NCBI GenBank assembly: GCA_017428765.1
Contig: JAFRQF010000032.1
Location: 1 to 64,000, forward strand
DNA length: 64,000 nucleotides
Direction of reading: 5' to 3'
Source: Erysipelotrichaceae bacterium
GTDB taxonomy: Bacteria > Bacillota_I > Bacilli_A > Erysipelotrichales > Erysipelotrichaceae
Positions 52,529 through 60,963 of the stretch are shown here, piece after piece. Under the pieces are notes generated by a model, which ran no database searches, was not told the origin of the DNA, and was given only the letters and a program-made list of their open reading frames with translations. Position numbers and translations under genes: made by a program. How positions within the stretch are numbered: position 1 is the first letter of the stretch; each line of letters starts with the position of its first letter.

Positions 52529-55500
52529 ATGAAACGTATCCTAAAAATTTTCCTTACCTTGGTATTGGCTGTATCCATGATGTTGGAAATGGTTCCGGTC
52601 AACAGAGTCTATGCCGAAGGCGAGGCTGTTGAAGAAACAACAACTGAACCAGCAGAGCAAGAAACAGATCAAGGGTCTACAGAGGGAACTGACGAGCAAG
52701 ATACAACTGACGTTCAGACTGAGGGAACAGATGAATTGCCGGCTGTTGTAGAAGAACAGACGGAAGAAGAAGCTGAAGTTCCTGCTGAAGCACCTGTCGA
52801 AGAAGATAATGCTGGTGAAGAAGAGACAGTTGAACTCAATGAAACAGTACCTGAAACTGATTCTGAAGAAGATGTCGTTTTGAATGCCGATAGCTTCTAC
52901 ACAGAAGAAGAACTGGATAACGGTTTAAAAGTTACCGTTGCTTTTGAAGCAGGAACAGTTCCGGAAGGAACGGATGTCGTTATCACACCAGCAAAAGAAG
53001 AAGCGCTTGAAGCTGCCAAAGCGGCTCGAGGTGAAGATTATGAAGCAATGGGTGCTGATATTTCTTTTGTATTCAATGGCGAAGAGATCGAACCAAAAGA
53101 TTTTTCTCAGAATAAAGTAAGTGTTACTTTATCTTATGAAGGTGAAGAAGAACTTGGCAGTGATTTTGAAACGAGCCATCTGAAAGAATCAACGGATGAA
53201 GAAGGAAATATCGTTTATATTCCGGAAAAAGTCGATGCCGTAATGACAGATATCACAAAAGAAGTCGAGGTCGAATATGAAGAGACTTGGACAGAGACTG
53301 TAACGAAGTATAAAGAAGTTGAAGTCTATGGCGATGTTGAAGTCGAGTATGAAGAGGAAGTTCCTGTCTACGAGACAAGAGAGATCACGGAAGAACAAAC
53401 TGAGTACGTTACAAAGACCAGAGAAGTAGAAAAGACAAGATACGTAAAAGTAAAGGTCGCTTTCAAATGGTATGACCCTACGACATGGCTCGGCTACAAA
53501 TACGTTGAAGAAAAGTATACAGTTACAGAAGAATATCAGGAACCTGTTACTGTTACAGTTGTTGTAGGTACAGAAGAAGTACAGGTCGGAACAGAAATAG
53601 TTAAGAAGACCAAGGTCGAAACAGGTGTTGTCGGCACTGAAAAAGTTGAAGACGGTACTGAAGAGATCGTTCATACAGAAAAAAAGACAAGAACAGAAAC
53701 AATTGTTGTCGGTCAGACAGTATCTTTTGAATCTGATGATTTCTCGACATTTACGGTAACTTGGGGAACTTCTAATGGCAATAGAGTTACGATCCATCAT
53801 GGTTATATGGAAAATGGTGCGTTTGTTGAATTCCCGGTTGGTAGTTCTATAAATACGAACTACCCAACTACCTTGAGATGGTCTGATTACAGCAATAATG
53901 CTTATGCATATCTGATATATGATTTTCTTGGTTATAGTTACAGCGCCACCTATTATCGAACTTCTACAAGTTCTAATCCTGCTTCAGGAACTCAAATTTG
54001 GCCGGTACTTAGAAAAATAAATCAAAATGGAACCACAAATGATAACTGGCGTTATTGCTATGCGTCAAGAACGTCATGGACAGAGAGCGGGGCAGTTACA
54101 AACAATTCACATATTTACGTTATTTATACGCCAAAAACAATAACCAAAGGTTATACTCCTTCTTCAGAAGGTGATGATCCTGGAACACCTGTAACGCCTA
54201 CTTTTAAACCTGATGTTGGTAAGGACGTTACTAATCAGAAAGAAGACGGTACATACGATATCACACTAGGATTCGTTGGAAACAAAGAAGACAAGGAAAC
54301 CAAAACGACAGCTCGTGTTATTGTCGTATTTGACCTTTCGGCAAGTATGACAGAAAACTGGAGTGGACAAACTAGATTAGCTAGAGCTAAGACAGCCGTT
54401 CTTAGTCTTGCTGAAAAACTTTTAGGTAAAAAAGATTCTAGTGGCAATCCATTAGTCGAAATGGGCTTAATCAAATTTGGCGGAAAAGCAGAAATCGTTA
54501 CATTCGGTTCTACTAATGAGCAGTTTACTTCTTCTTATAATACAGGAGCTAATAATACAAGGTATTATAACGCTGTAAACGGTTTGAGTACATACAGTGG
54601 CCAAAGCTATGAAGGGGCAACAAACTGGGAAGCTGCATTAAATTTAGCAAATAGCATGCAAACATCATCAACAGGCAAAACATATATTGTGTTTGTGTCG
54701 GATGGAGATCCAACTTTCCGTATCTCAAGAGGCTCTTATACTGATTCTGAATTAAGTGAAGAATATGGTGGCAGAGAGGGAATGGAATTTATAAGAGATA
54801 GTGTTTTTGGATATGGTAGCGATTCTTCCACATCAATAAATCGATGCTATGATGCAGCAGAAATATCAGCTAAATCAATAGTTGATAATAACAAGATTCT
54901 TTATACGGTTGGTCTTACATCAGAGACTACCCGTATGGAGGATTTAACTGCTTATGCATATGGACAGGATACTGCTCCCGATGGTTATTACTTTCCTGGT
55001 AACGAACCACAGAGTTTTATAGATGCGTTGGATCAAATTGCAAGTTCAATTGAGAACGAAATTGGTCTAACGGATATGACAATTACCGATGGTGTCACTT
55101 CCATGTCTCAGATCGAAACGCAGTCACTGATTGGTACGGCTGGTAACTTTACTTACCATAAGTCTTATCCGTTGATCACCGGAGATGAAGGCTATACTTA
55201 CTCTATCGGTGAAAACTCTTATAGCATCACGCAAGCTCAGGTCAATGCCGGTACAGACGGTACACACAAGATCTTCTCAAGGCAAGAAAACGGTGTTACT
55301 GTCTACTACATTGAATATCCTTGGGAAGGAGCTAATGTTCCTGAGGCAACGATCAATGAGAACAATGCGGTCGTATGGGATACCAGTGATGCCAACAGCG
55401 AACTGGAACACGGCGTTTATTATTCGGTCACATTTACGGTTTGGCCAAAGCAGGAAGCATATGACCTCATAGCTGACTTGGATAACGGAATCCGTAAAGT

Positions 55501-57544
55501 TACAGACAGTGATCTGGCAGCAGGTACAAAAGCTCAGCTTCGTGTTCTTGTAGGTGTAACGACATATGAATATGACACCGCTTCCGGCACTTGGACCAAC
55601 GGCCTTACGGACGCTCAGCTGCAGGCGCTCATCGATGCGAACGATGCCTCCTTCAGCATGAAGACCAATACCGGCTTAAGTGCTACTTACAAGTACGGCG
55701 GTGTAGATAGCAGCTCGACCTACACGAACTACACAAACGGCAACATGTCTCTTGATGATACTTCTATCAAGATCAAGAAGACGTGGAATAACTATATGGA
55801 TGCCAGGTATGCTACAGATGTTACCTTGACCATCACCAGAAACGGTGAAGATTACACAACGTTTAGAATGGGTACTCCTGTTGAGGTTACAACCGAGGAT
55901 GGTAAACAGTGGGTACAGGAACCAGAGGATAACCTCTACATCTCTTTAGGTGTTTTGTCAGTTACAGGTGAAAATATAGTTGTGCGTGAGGCTGGCTACG
56001 ATTACACAGTTGTAGAACCTCAAGAGTTCGACTATCGCTGGGATCTTACCGCGGATATCTATCACCCAATGGTAATAAACGGTAGAACAACTGTACTGGT
56101 TGAAATCCAGGATGAAAACGCTGAAGATGTACCTGAAGCAGCGAAAAATCTTACGGAAAACAAGACGGTAACTGTAGATGGTGTCGCTTACTATAATTTT
56201 AACGATCATCTTTATGTGACTAAAACAGGTGAAAACCTTCTGGAAGCAACCAATGACCGTCGTAGTAACTTGATCATTAGTAAGGTAGTTGATGAAAATG
56301 ATGCTCTGAAAGACGATCTCTTCCCGATTCAGATTACGATTGATGACCCGAACGGACATTATCCGGATGACGATGATTACAGCGATTACTACGACACCAT
56401 ATGGTTTTATATTTCCACAGCATCCAATGATGCGACCACTATTGTAACAGAAGACGTAGTGATAGATGGCGCTACAGCTGAAGAGAGAGATGGAACGCCT
56501 ACCGGATACTATTGGTTTGACAATGGCGGTACTGCAACCGTTTCTGTTAAAGCTGGATGGTTTATCAATATCATTAACTTGAGAAAAGACACCAATTATA
56601 CAATCGTAGAACCGACGGCGACGATTCCGGATGGTTACACCTTTGAAAAGGCAAGTTTCGATTATTCAAATTATACAGGAGAAGTACCAACAACTCCTGA
56701 AATCAATGACTATACTGTAAATGGATCGATAGATATTTCGAATACCGAATTCAAAGTGAAGTATGATAACAAGTATGAAGGTTTCTACTATGTCTATCAT
56801 TCTTCTAATCTGGATGTCTACCGCTTCCCGATGGCTGTTGATGGTGTAAAGGTGACATCATTCGATATCTTTGGAATGACTGCTAAGGATACGCTCTATG
56901 GCGGCTACTATATGGATTATGCTGGTAAGAGCATAGGTTATGATTCTGCGGATCTGACTTATGATGAAAACAACAAGTCAAAAGACTCGGGAGAAGATGC
57001 GAAAGCATATTCATATCAGTACATCAAAGACAGCAATAGAAACGCATGGTCGATCAATAATGCATACGATCAAGATGGTACTGAAGCTGTACCTGTAAAA
57101 GATACAACTTACTACCTGAAAGAAGTTCCGAACAGCTACATGCTGCCGTATACGCATTATACATACTATAAGACCGGATACAAGCTCGCCAACATTTGGA
57201 CGATTACGGCCGTTGATGATTTGAACTACACCGGTGCAGGTTTTATTGTTGAAACAGAAGATCGTGAAGCAACGATAGTTGAATCCTTGAAGATCAAAGC
57301 CGCAAACAGCTCAACTACGACGACATTGACACCTGAAAAACTCTATAAGGCAAAAGGAATCCTTGCCGGTTATCTCGGATACAATGATATTACTGAATTC
57401 ATGAGTGAAGGAACTATCATTATCAAACAGTACTGGACAACCCCGGATGGCATAACCATCAAAGGAACAACCCAGAGAACTCTGACGTTCGGAGATGGGA
57501 CTATTACCGGCCTGAAGAAGACCGATTCGCCTTGCAAAGATTAG
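52529..57544 (+). CDS. Large secreted VWA-domain surface protein without sortase motif
   Basis: 1671 residues from the second ATG, placed nine bases after a GGGGG ribosome site. A signal peptide ends at VYA-EG (about 29). Then come an acidic Thr/Glu stretch (30-125), a Val/Glu/Thr/Tyr-rich repetitive zone (about 245-395, several VGTE units), a VWA domain (about 595-835) with the MIDAS motif DLSAS, and a C-terminal half of beta-sandwich segments like SpaA/Cna-B repeats (IKIKKTWNN, LIISKVVDEND). The C-terminus ends DSPCKD with no LPxTG, membrane helix or charged tail. Nineteen bases before the precursor-like gene, so probably co-transcribed. Confidence 0.9.
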   Translation: MKRILKIFLTLVLAVSMMLEMVPVNRVYAEGEAVEETTTEPAEQETDQGSTEGTDEQDTTDVQTEGTDELPAVVEEQTEEEAEVPAEAPVEEDNAGEEETVELNETVPETDSEEDVVLNADSFYTEEELDNGLKVTVAFEAGTVPEGTDVVITPAKEEALEAAKAARGEDYEAMGADISFVFNGEEIEPKDFSQNKVSVTLSYEGEEELGSDFETSHLKESTDEEGNIVYIPEKVDAVMTDITKEVEVEYEETWTETVTKYKEVEVYGDVEVEYEEEVPVYETREITEEQTEYVTKTREVEKTRYVKVKVAFKWYDPTTWLGYKYVEEKYTVTEEYQEPVTVTVVVGTEEVQVGTEIVKKTKVETGVVGTEKVEDGTEEIVHTEKKTRTETIVVGQTVSFESDDFSTFTVTWGTSNGNRVTIHHGYMENGAFVEFPVGSSINTNYPTTLRWSDYSNNAYAYLIYDFLGYSYSATYYRTSTSSNPASGTQIWPVLRKINQNGTTNDNWRYCYASRTSWTESGAVTNNSHIYVIYTPKTITKGYTPSSEGDDPGTPVTPTFKPDVGKDVTNQKEDGTYDITLGFVGNKEDKETKTTARVIVVFDLSASMTENWSGQTRLARAKTAVLSLAEKLLGKKDSSGNPLVEMGLIKFGGKAEIVTFGSTNEQFTSSYNTGANNTRYYNAVNGLSTYSGQSYEGATNWEAALNLANSMQTSSTGKTYIVFVSDGDPTFRISRGSYTDSELSEEYGGREGMEFIRDSVFGYGSDSSTSINRCYDAAEISAKSIVDNNKILYTVGLTSETTRMEDLTAYAYGQDTAPDGYYFPGNEPQSFIDALDQIASSIENEIGLTDMTITDGVTSMSQIETQSLIGTAGNFTYHKSYPLITGDEGYTYSIGENSYSITQAQVNAGTDGTHKIFSRQENGVTVYYIEYPWEGANVPEATINENNAVVWDTSDANSELEHGVYYSVTFTVWPKQEAYDLIADLDNGIRKVTDSDLAAGTKAQLRVLVGVTTYEYDTASGTWTNGLTDAQLQALIDANDASFSMKTNTGLSATYKYGGVDSSSTYTNYTNGNMSLDDTSIKIKKTWNNYMDARYATDVTLTITRNGEDYTTFRMGTPVEVTTEDGKQWVQEPEDNLYISLGVLSVTGENIVVREAGYDYTVVEPQEFDYRWDLTADIYHPMVINGRTTVLVEIQDENAEDVPEAAKNLTENKTVTVDGVAYYNFNDHLYVTKTGENLLEATNDRRSNLIISKVVDENDALKDDLFPIQITIDDPNGHYPDDDDYSDYYDTIWFYISTASNDATTIVTEDVVIDGATAEERDGTPTGYYWFDNGGTATVSVKAGWFINIINLRKDTNYTIVEPTATIPDGYTFEKASFDYSNYTGEVPTTPEINDYTVNGSIDISNTEFKVKYDNKYEGFYYVYHSSNLDVYRFPMAVDGVKVTSFDIFGMTAKDTLYGGYYMDYAGKSIGYDSADLTYDENNKSKDSGEDAKAYSYQYIKDSNRNAWSINNAYDQDGTEAVPVKDTTYYLKEVPNSYMLPYTHYTYYKTGYKLANIWTITAVDDLNYTGAGFIVETEDREATIVESLKIKAANSSTTTTLTPEKLYKAKGILAGYLGYNDITEFMSEGTIIIKQYWTTPDGITIKGTTQRTLTFGDGTITGLKKTDSPCKD

Positions 57545-57563
57545 AATAGGAGGAAAATTTCAA

Positions 57564-57830
57564 ATGAAGAAAACTTGGAAAAATCCGGTAATGCTTGAAG
57601 GAGGTCTGATACCGGGCGATGACGAAGTTGTCGGTGGAGGTTCTGGTCAGAGTTCGCCTGATATAATCCCTTATTCTTATGAAATGTGGGGTGTCATCTT
57701 TATTGATTTCCCAGAATTATATGATTCCGATGGAAATGGAGACGGGGGAACCTGGGCAGACTATGTCAAATGGATGACAGATAACGGTTTTGCAGAATTT
57801 ATCGATCCGGATGAGAATCCAGAACCATAA
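57564..57830 (+). CDS. Candidate RiPP-type precursor peptide
   Basis: 88 residues, acidic. AGGAGG lies ten bases upstream. The N-terminus MKKTWKNPVMLEGG resembles lasso-peptide-type leaders recognised by PqqD-like proteins (aromatic-x-x-P at W5-P8). A Gly-rich turn (VVGGGSGQSS, about 24-32) may divide leader from core, and the last 50 residues hold many Asp, Gly, Tyr and Trp but no Cys. No signal peptide. The next genes encode an HprK-like kinase and a recognition domain. The core boundary and modified residue are unknown; Ser27, Ser30 and Ser31 are the nearest Ser candidates after the Gly run. Confidence 0.65.
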   Translation: MKKTWKNPVMLEGGLIPGDDEVVGGGSGQSSPDIIPYSYEMWGVIFIDFPELYDSDGNGDGGTWADYVKWMTDNGFAEFIDPDENPEP

Positions 57831-57844
57831 GAATCACTAATTAT

Positions 57845-57881
57845 AGAATTGCGTGGGATCAACTCTCACGCAATTCTCTTT
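57845..57881 (+). terminator. Hairpin between precursor and kinase genes
   Basis: AGAATTGCGTG at 57845-57855 pairs perfectly with CACGCAATTCT at 57867-57877, followed by CTTTA. The T run is short, so it may be a leaky terminator or RNA-stabilising stem that makes the precursor more abundant than the enzymes. Confidence 0.65.
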
Positions 57882-57887
57882 ATACCA

Positions 57888-58622
57888 ATGAAAAGAATAT
57901 TTGAATTCATATATGCAGGTATTGCTGTAAGGTATCGGTTTCGAAATAATTCCACTGCCCGCTACTTTGGGAGATGTATTCATTTGTCGGAATCAGAAGA
58001 TGATGACATATTTATGAATGATGCCTGGTTTGACCGCTTTCGAAAAGTACATCCCGATGATGTTCCAGATGATTATGTTGAATATAAGGGCTTACTTTAT
58101 CTGACAGCTGCTTATCTTCTATCCTATGGGTGTACGATCTTTCATTCCGTATCTTTTGTATGGAAAGAAAAGGCGTGGCTTCTGGCAGGCAAAAGCGGTG
58201 TTGGAAAGACAACACAGTATCTGAATTGGAAGAAACTATTTCCCAAAGAGATCAGGATGATCTCCGGAGACATGCCGATACTCGATTTCAGAAAAGGCAG
58301 AATTATGGTGTGTCCTTCTCCCTGGAACGGAAAAGAAAACTTCAAAGGTGCTTCTCCCTGTGAACTTGGAGGAATCGTGTTTCTGAAACAAGGAAAAGAA
58401 AATGTATTCCATGAGGCTGATCAATGCGAGAGTATATTGACTCTCTTTCATCAGTTCTGTCCTATTCCAGAAAACAAAGAAGAAATAAGGATCCTTGCAT
58501 TGATGGTTGAACGCATTGAAAAAGAGGTGCCATTATGGACATTTGTCAATGATGGCACACAAGAATCGCTCAAAGTACTTAGAAGTGCGATTCTTGATTA
58601 TCTTGAAACGGAGGAACCATGA
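57888..58622 (+). CDS. HprK-like serine kinase
   Basis: 244 residues from the ATG at 57888 (a TTG at 57849 lies inside the hairpin). LLAGKSGVGKTTQ at 99-110 is the Walker A, and ISGDMPILDFRKGRI matches the kinase region after it, as in HPr kinase. It lacks the N-terminal regulator domain of HprK and is shorter. Relatives sit in lasso and other RiPP clusters, where they phosphorylate the peptide. The ribosome site is poor, in line with expression lower than the precursor. Overlaps the next gene by four bases. Confidence 0.82.
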   Translation: MKRIFEFIYAGIAVRYRFRNNSTARYFGRCIHLSESEDDDIFMNDAWFDRFRKVHPDDVPDDYVEYKGLLYLTAAYLLSYGCTIFHSVSFVWKEKAWLLAGKSGVGKTTQYLNWKKLFPKEIRMISGDMPILDFRKGRIMVCPSPWNGKENFKGASPCELGGIVFLKQGKENVFHEADQCESILTLFHQFCPIPENKEEIRILALMVERIEKEVPLWTFVNDGTQESLKVLRSAILDYLETEEP

Positions 58623-58909
58623 TAAGAGTACGACCAGGTATTATTATGACGCACATCTGTGGCCGATGCATTCTCGTGGCGGCTTATGAAGAACGTTCCC
58701 ATTGTCCGTATACCACCATATTGAATGATACCGGTGAAATAATCTGGAGATGTCTTTCTGAAGGAAAAGAAAAGAATGAAATTGTTATGAAACTGAAAGA
58801 AGAGTTTGATATTCCTTCGGATACAGATGTTGATGCTCTGGTAAGAGAATATATCAAACAGCTTCGTGATAAGGGCTATTTGCTTAATGAGGAGGATGAA
58901 ACTTTATGA
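58619..58909 (+). CDS. PqqD-family peptide recognition protein
   Basis: 96 residues. ILNDTGEIIWRCLSEGKEKNEIVMKLKEEFDI and the later ALVREYIKQLRDKGYL are the PqqD winged-helix (RiPP recognition element) signatures. It would bind the leader of the precursor and present it to the kinase. The N-terminal part GRCILVAAYEERSHCPYT carries two Cys residues. Starts and ends with four-base ATGA overlaps. Confidence 0.85.
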   Translation: MIRVRPGIIMTHICGRCILVAAYEERSHCPYTTILNDTGEIIWRCLSEGKEKNEIVMKLKEEFDIPSDTDVDALVREYIKQLRDKGYLLNEEDETL

Positions 58910-59097
58910 AAAAAGAATTGTTCAAAAAAGTAATGATATCGATGATGACGGTTCTAATGTTGTTGTGCATTCTTTCAGGCTGCAGAAATACAAGCAATCA
59001 GCAGAACTCATCCGGAAAAAACGAAGTACAGATCCTAGAAGATGAAGGAGAGATTGAGATTGAAATCCCTGAAGATCAGGAATCTGGAGGATTCTGA
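58906..59097 (+). CDS. Small lipoprotein of the peptide operon
   Basis: 63 residues. A lipoprotein signal with lipobox ILSGC places the lipidated Cys at residue 26, leaving a 37-residue acidic tail with Ser and Asn (NTSNQQNSSGKN). Function unknown; it could be a secreted substrate or a cell-surface partner for the modified peptide. ATGA overlap upstream. Its last 56 bases overlap the next gene in another frame. Confidence 0.75.
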   Translation: MKKELFKKVMISMMTVLMLLCILSGCRNTSNQQNSSGKNEVQILEDEGEIEIEIPEDQESGGF

Positions 59098-60316
59098 TAA
59101 AAAACCGCTATCGGAAGATCAGGAATTGTTTCTGAATATTCTGAATAGAGTGATACATAACGAACAAGTGTCATTTAATGAAGAAATCGATGCACATGTA
59201 AAGGAAATCCTGTACCTTTCGAGCGATCATTTTGTATATCCTCTGATTGTGAATGCTCTTTATTCGTCGTGTTATGAAGGGATAAAGATATTTGAAAAAA
59301 GAGCGATCGATCAGACTATAAGACAGGCAGCTAAGACTGCCTCTTTTGTCATGCTTTATAAGAAGATGTCAGAGAAAGGATTAAAACCTCTTATTTTGAA
59401 AGGTATGGTCTGCCGCAATCTTTATGCAGAACCAGAATTACGTCCTTCCGTGGATGAGGATCTTCTTATAAAACCTGGCGAAATACGAAAATATCACCAA
59501 TTCTTTACAGAACATGGGTTTATTCTCATCAATGAAGAAGAAAACCTTGAGAAAGATAGTGAATTATCATACAAAAACAAAGAAAACGGATTGTATCTGG
59601 AGATACATCGATATCTGTTTCCCCAAGATGAAATATTTTCTGATTTAAATGAATTATTTGAAAAACAAAACGAATCAATGAAAATCAATGCCTATGGAGT
59701 CGAAATGGAAGCGCTGGATCCGACAGATCATCTCTTATATATGTTAGCTCATGCTTATAAACATCTCATATACAGTGGAATAGGGATACGTCAGATCTGT
59801 GACATCACACTTTTTTCCGAAAAATATGGGGCGTTGATTGATTGGAAAACGATCGTCGATTCCTGCAGAAAACTACATCTGGAAATATTTCTTAAAGCCG
59901 TCTTAAAAATATGTCACGTGCATCTAGGAATGCGAAGAGAAAAGACCTGTATTACAACCGGTCTGATAAATGAAGACGTGGATGAGATGCCTCTGCTGGA
60001 AGATATCATTACTGGGGGAATCTACGGCGCAAAAGACGAAAACCGTCTTCACAGTGCCAATATGACACTTGACGCAGTATATTCACAAAAAAAAGGAAAA
60101 AGGAGAAGAGGAATCAGAAAATCTCTGTTTCCTTCTTTCTCGTATATGTCAGAAGACTATCCATATCTGAAGACATATCCTATTCTTTTGCCCTGGGCTT
60201 GGGCAGAAAGAATAATCGGCTACCTGAAAAAGCCAGGAGGCAGGAATAATTCTGAGAAGATAATAGAGATCGGGAAAAAAAGGATCGATCTGCTGAAGAA
60301 GTACGGACTGGTCTAG
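59042..60316 (+). CDS. NTP_transf_5-type nucleotidyltransferase
   Basis: 424 residues from the ATG at 59042; a TTG at 59060 with AAGGAG nine bases upstream would give 418 and may be the true start. ILKGMVCRNLYAEPELRPSVDEDLLI is the catalytic pocket of the uncharacterised NTP_transf_5 family, with the DED triad, and HAYKHLIYSGIGIRQICDI is a further family motif. Relatives accompany HprK-like kinases and PqqD proteins in RiPP clusters. Overlaps the lipoprotein gene by 56 bases, so coupled. Product chemistry is unknown. Confidence 0.82.
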   Translation: MKERLRLKSLKIRNLEDSDKKPLSEDQELFLNILNRVIHNEQVSFNEEIDAHVKEILYLSSDHFVYPLIVNALYSSCYEGIKIFEKRAIDQTIRQAAKTASFVMLYKKMSEKGLKPLILKGMVCRNLYAEPELRPSVDEDLLIKPGEIRKYHQFFTEHGFILINEEENLEKDSELSYKNKENGLYLEIHRYLFPQDEIFSDLNELFEKQNESMKINAYGVEMEALDPTDHLLYMLAHAYKHLIYSGIGIRQICDITLFSEKYGALIDWKTIVDSCRKLHLEIFLKAVLKICHVHLGMRREKTCITTGLINEDVDEMPLLEDIITGGIYGAKDENRLHSANMTLDAVYSQKKGKRRRGIRKSLFPSFSYMSEDYPYLKTYPILLPWAWAERIIGYLKKPGGRNNSEKIIEIGKKRIDLLKKYGLV

Positions 60317-60376
60317 AGTAAAAACGTTTGTATCAAAACAATAAAAAAGATATATGAGATGGACTGCAAATCTTGA

Positions 60377-60820
60377 CTAATAGATCGTATGCGTCATTGT
60401 TTTCATGATATGAGTTGCTTTCTGAGAATATTCCATAGCAATAGTTTCATAAGAACTGAATAGATCAACAGAAAGATCTGGTTCAGATTTCTCTTTTTAT
60501 CTGAGGATATAAAAGAAACCAATGTCATCAGAAAAAACTCTGAACTCTTTATTCTTGGTATTATTGAAATGATTTTCTTCTTCTGAACAAATAGATAGTT
60601 TGGTATGGCAATTATTCATGATGTTTCTGAAAAAGGCAATTAGTGGATATTTTTGAAGGGAAAATGGTTTTTCCAGAATTGCCTTGGAATATTCTTTGAA
60701 TTGATTTCGGTCAGTATGAATAAATTCTCTAGAAGAATAAATTCTTTTATTACATATATAGAACTTCTATGATTCTTTGATGAAGATGTTAAGAAGATAT
60801 AAAAAAGGTTTATTCGAAAA
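60377..60820 (-). pseudogene. Degenerate minus-strand gene remnant
   Basis: One reading frame is protein-like from 60820 down to a stop at 60377-60379, interrupted by TAG at 60767-60769 and TAA at 60497-60499. It encodes KAILEKPFSLQKYPLIAFF, EFRVFSDDIGFFYIL, and DLFSSYETIAMEYS. The last part resembles sensor-like regulatory proteins but no family could be assigned. The surrounding 647-base interval holds no other gene apart from this and the AT-rich promoter region at its right end. Confidence 0.4.
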
Positions 60821-60933
60821 TCATGCAATCTTCCCTCATTGCAATTAAAAGATGTTCAATTTGGTCATAAAAAAAATGATTTTTAATCAGGGATGTATTG
60901 AAAATAAAAAGCGACGAAACGAAAAGTATATTA

Positions 60934-60939
60934 TATAAT
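60934..60939 (+). promoter_or_regulatory. -10 box for the operon starting at 60964
   Basis: TATAAT at 60934-60939 precedes AAGGAG at 60953-60958 and the ATG at 60964. No good -35 box at the right distance. The region is very AT-rich. Confidence 0.4.
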
Positions 60940-60963
60940 TAACATGTTAAAAAAGGAGTTTTA

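Noticed and set aside
53189..53800. Minus-strand frame of 203 codons inside the VWA protein gene
   Set aside because: Opposite the low-complexity Glu/Val/Thr region, which gives Phe- and Cys-rich antisense frames by base composition alone.
57564..60316. Complete lasso-peptide cluster
   Set aside because: Leader motif, kinase, PqqD-like and nucleotidyltransferase genes fit, but no asparagine-synthetase-like cyclase or transglutaminase-like peptidase is present within the window.
60640..60828. Minus-strand frame of 62 codons in the AT-rich interval
   Set aside because: A different frame of the same strand gives a longer coding-like reading down to 60377, and this one has no ribosome site.
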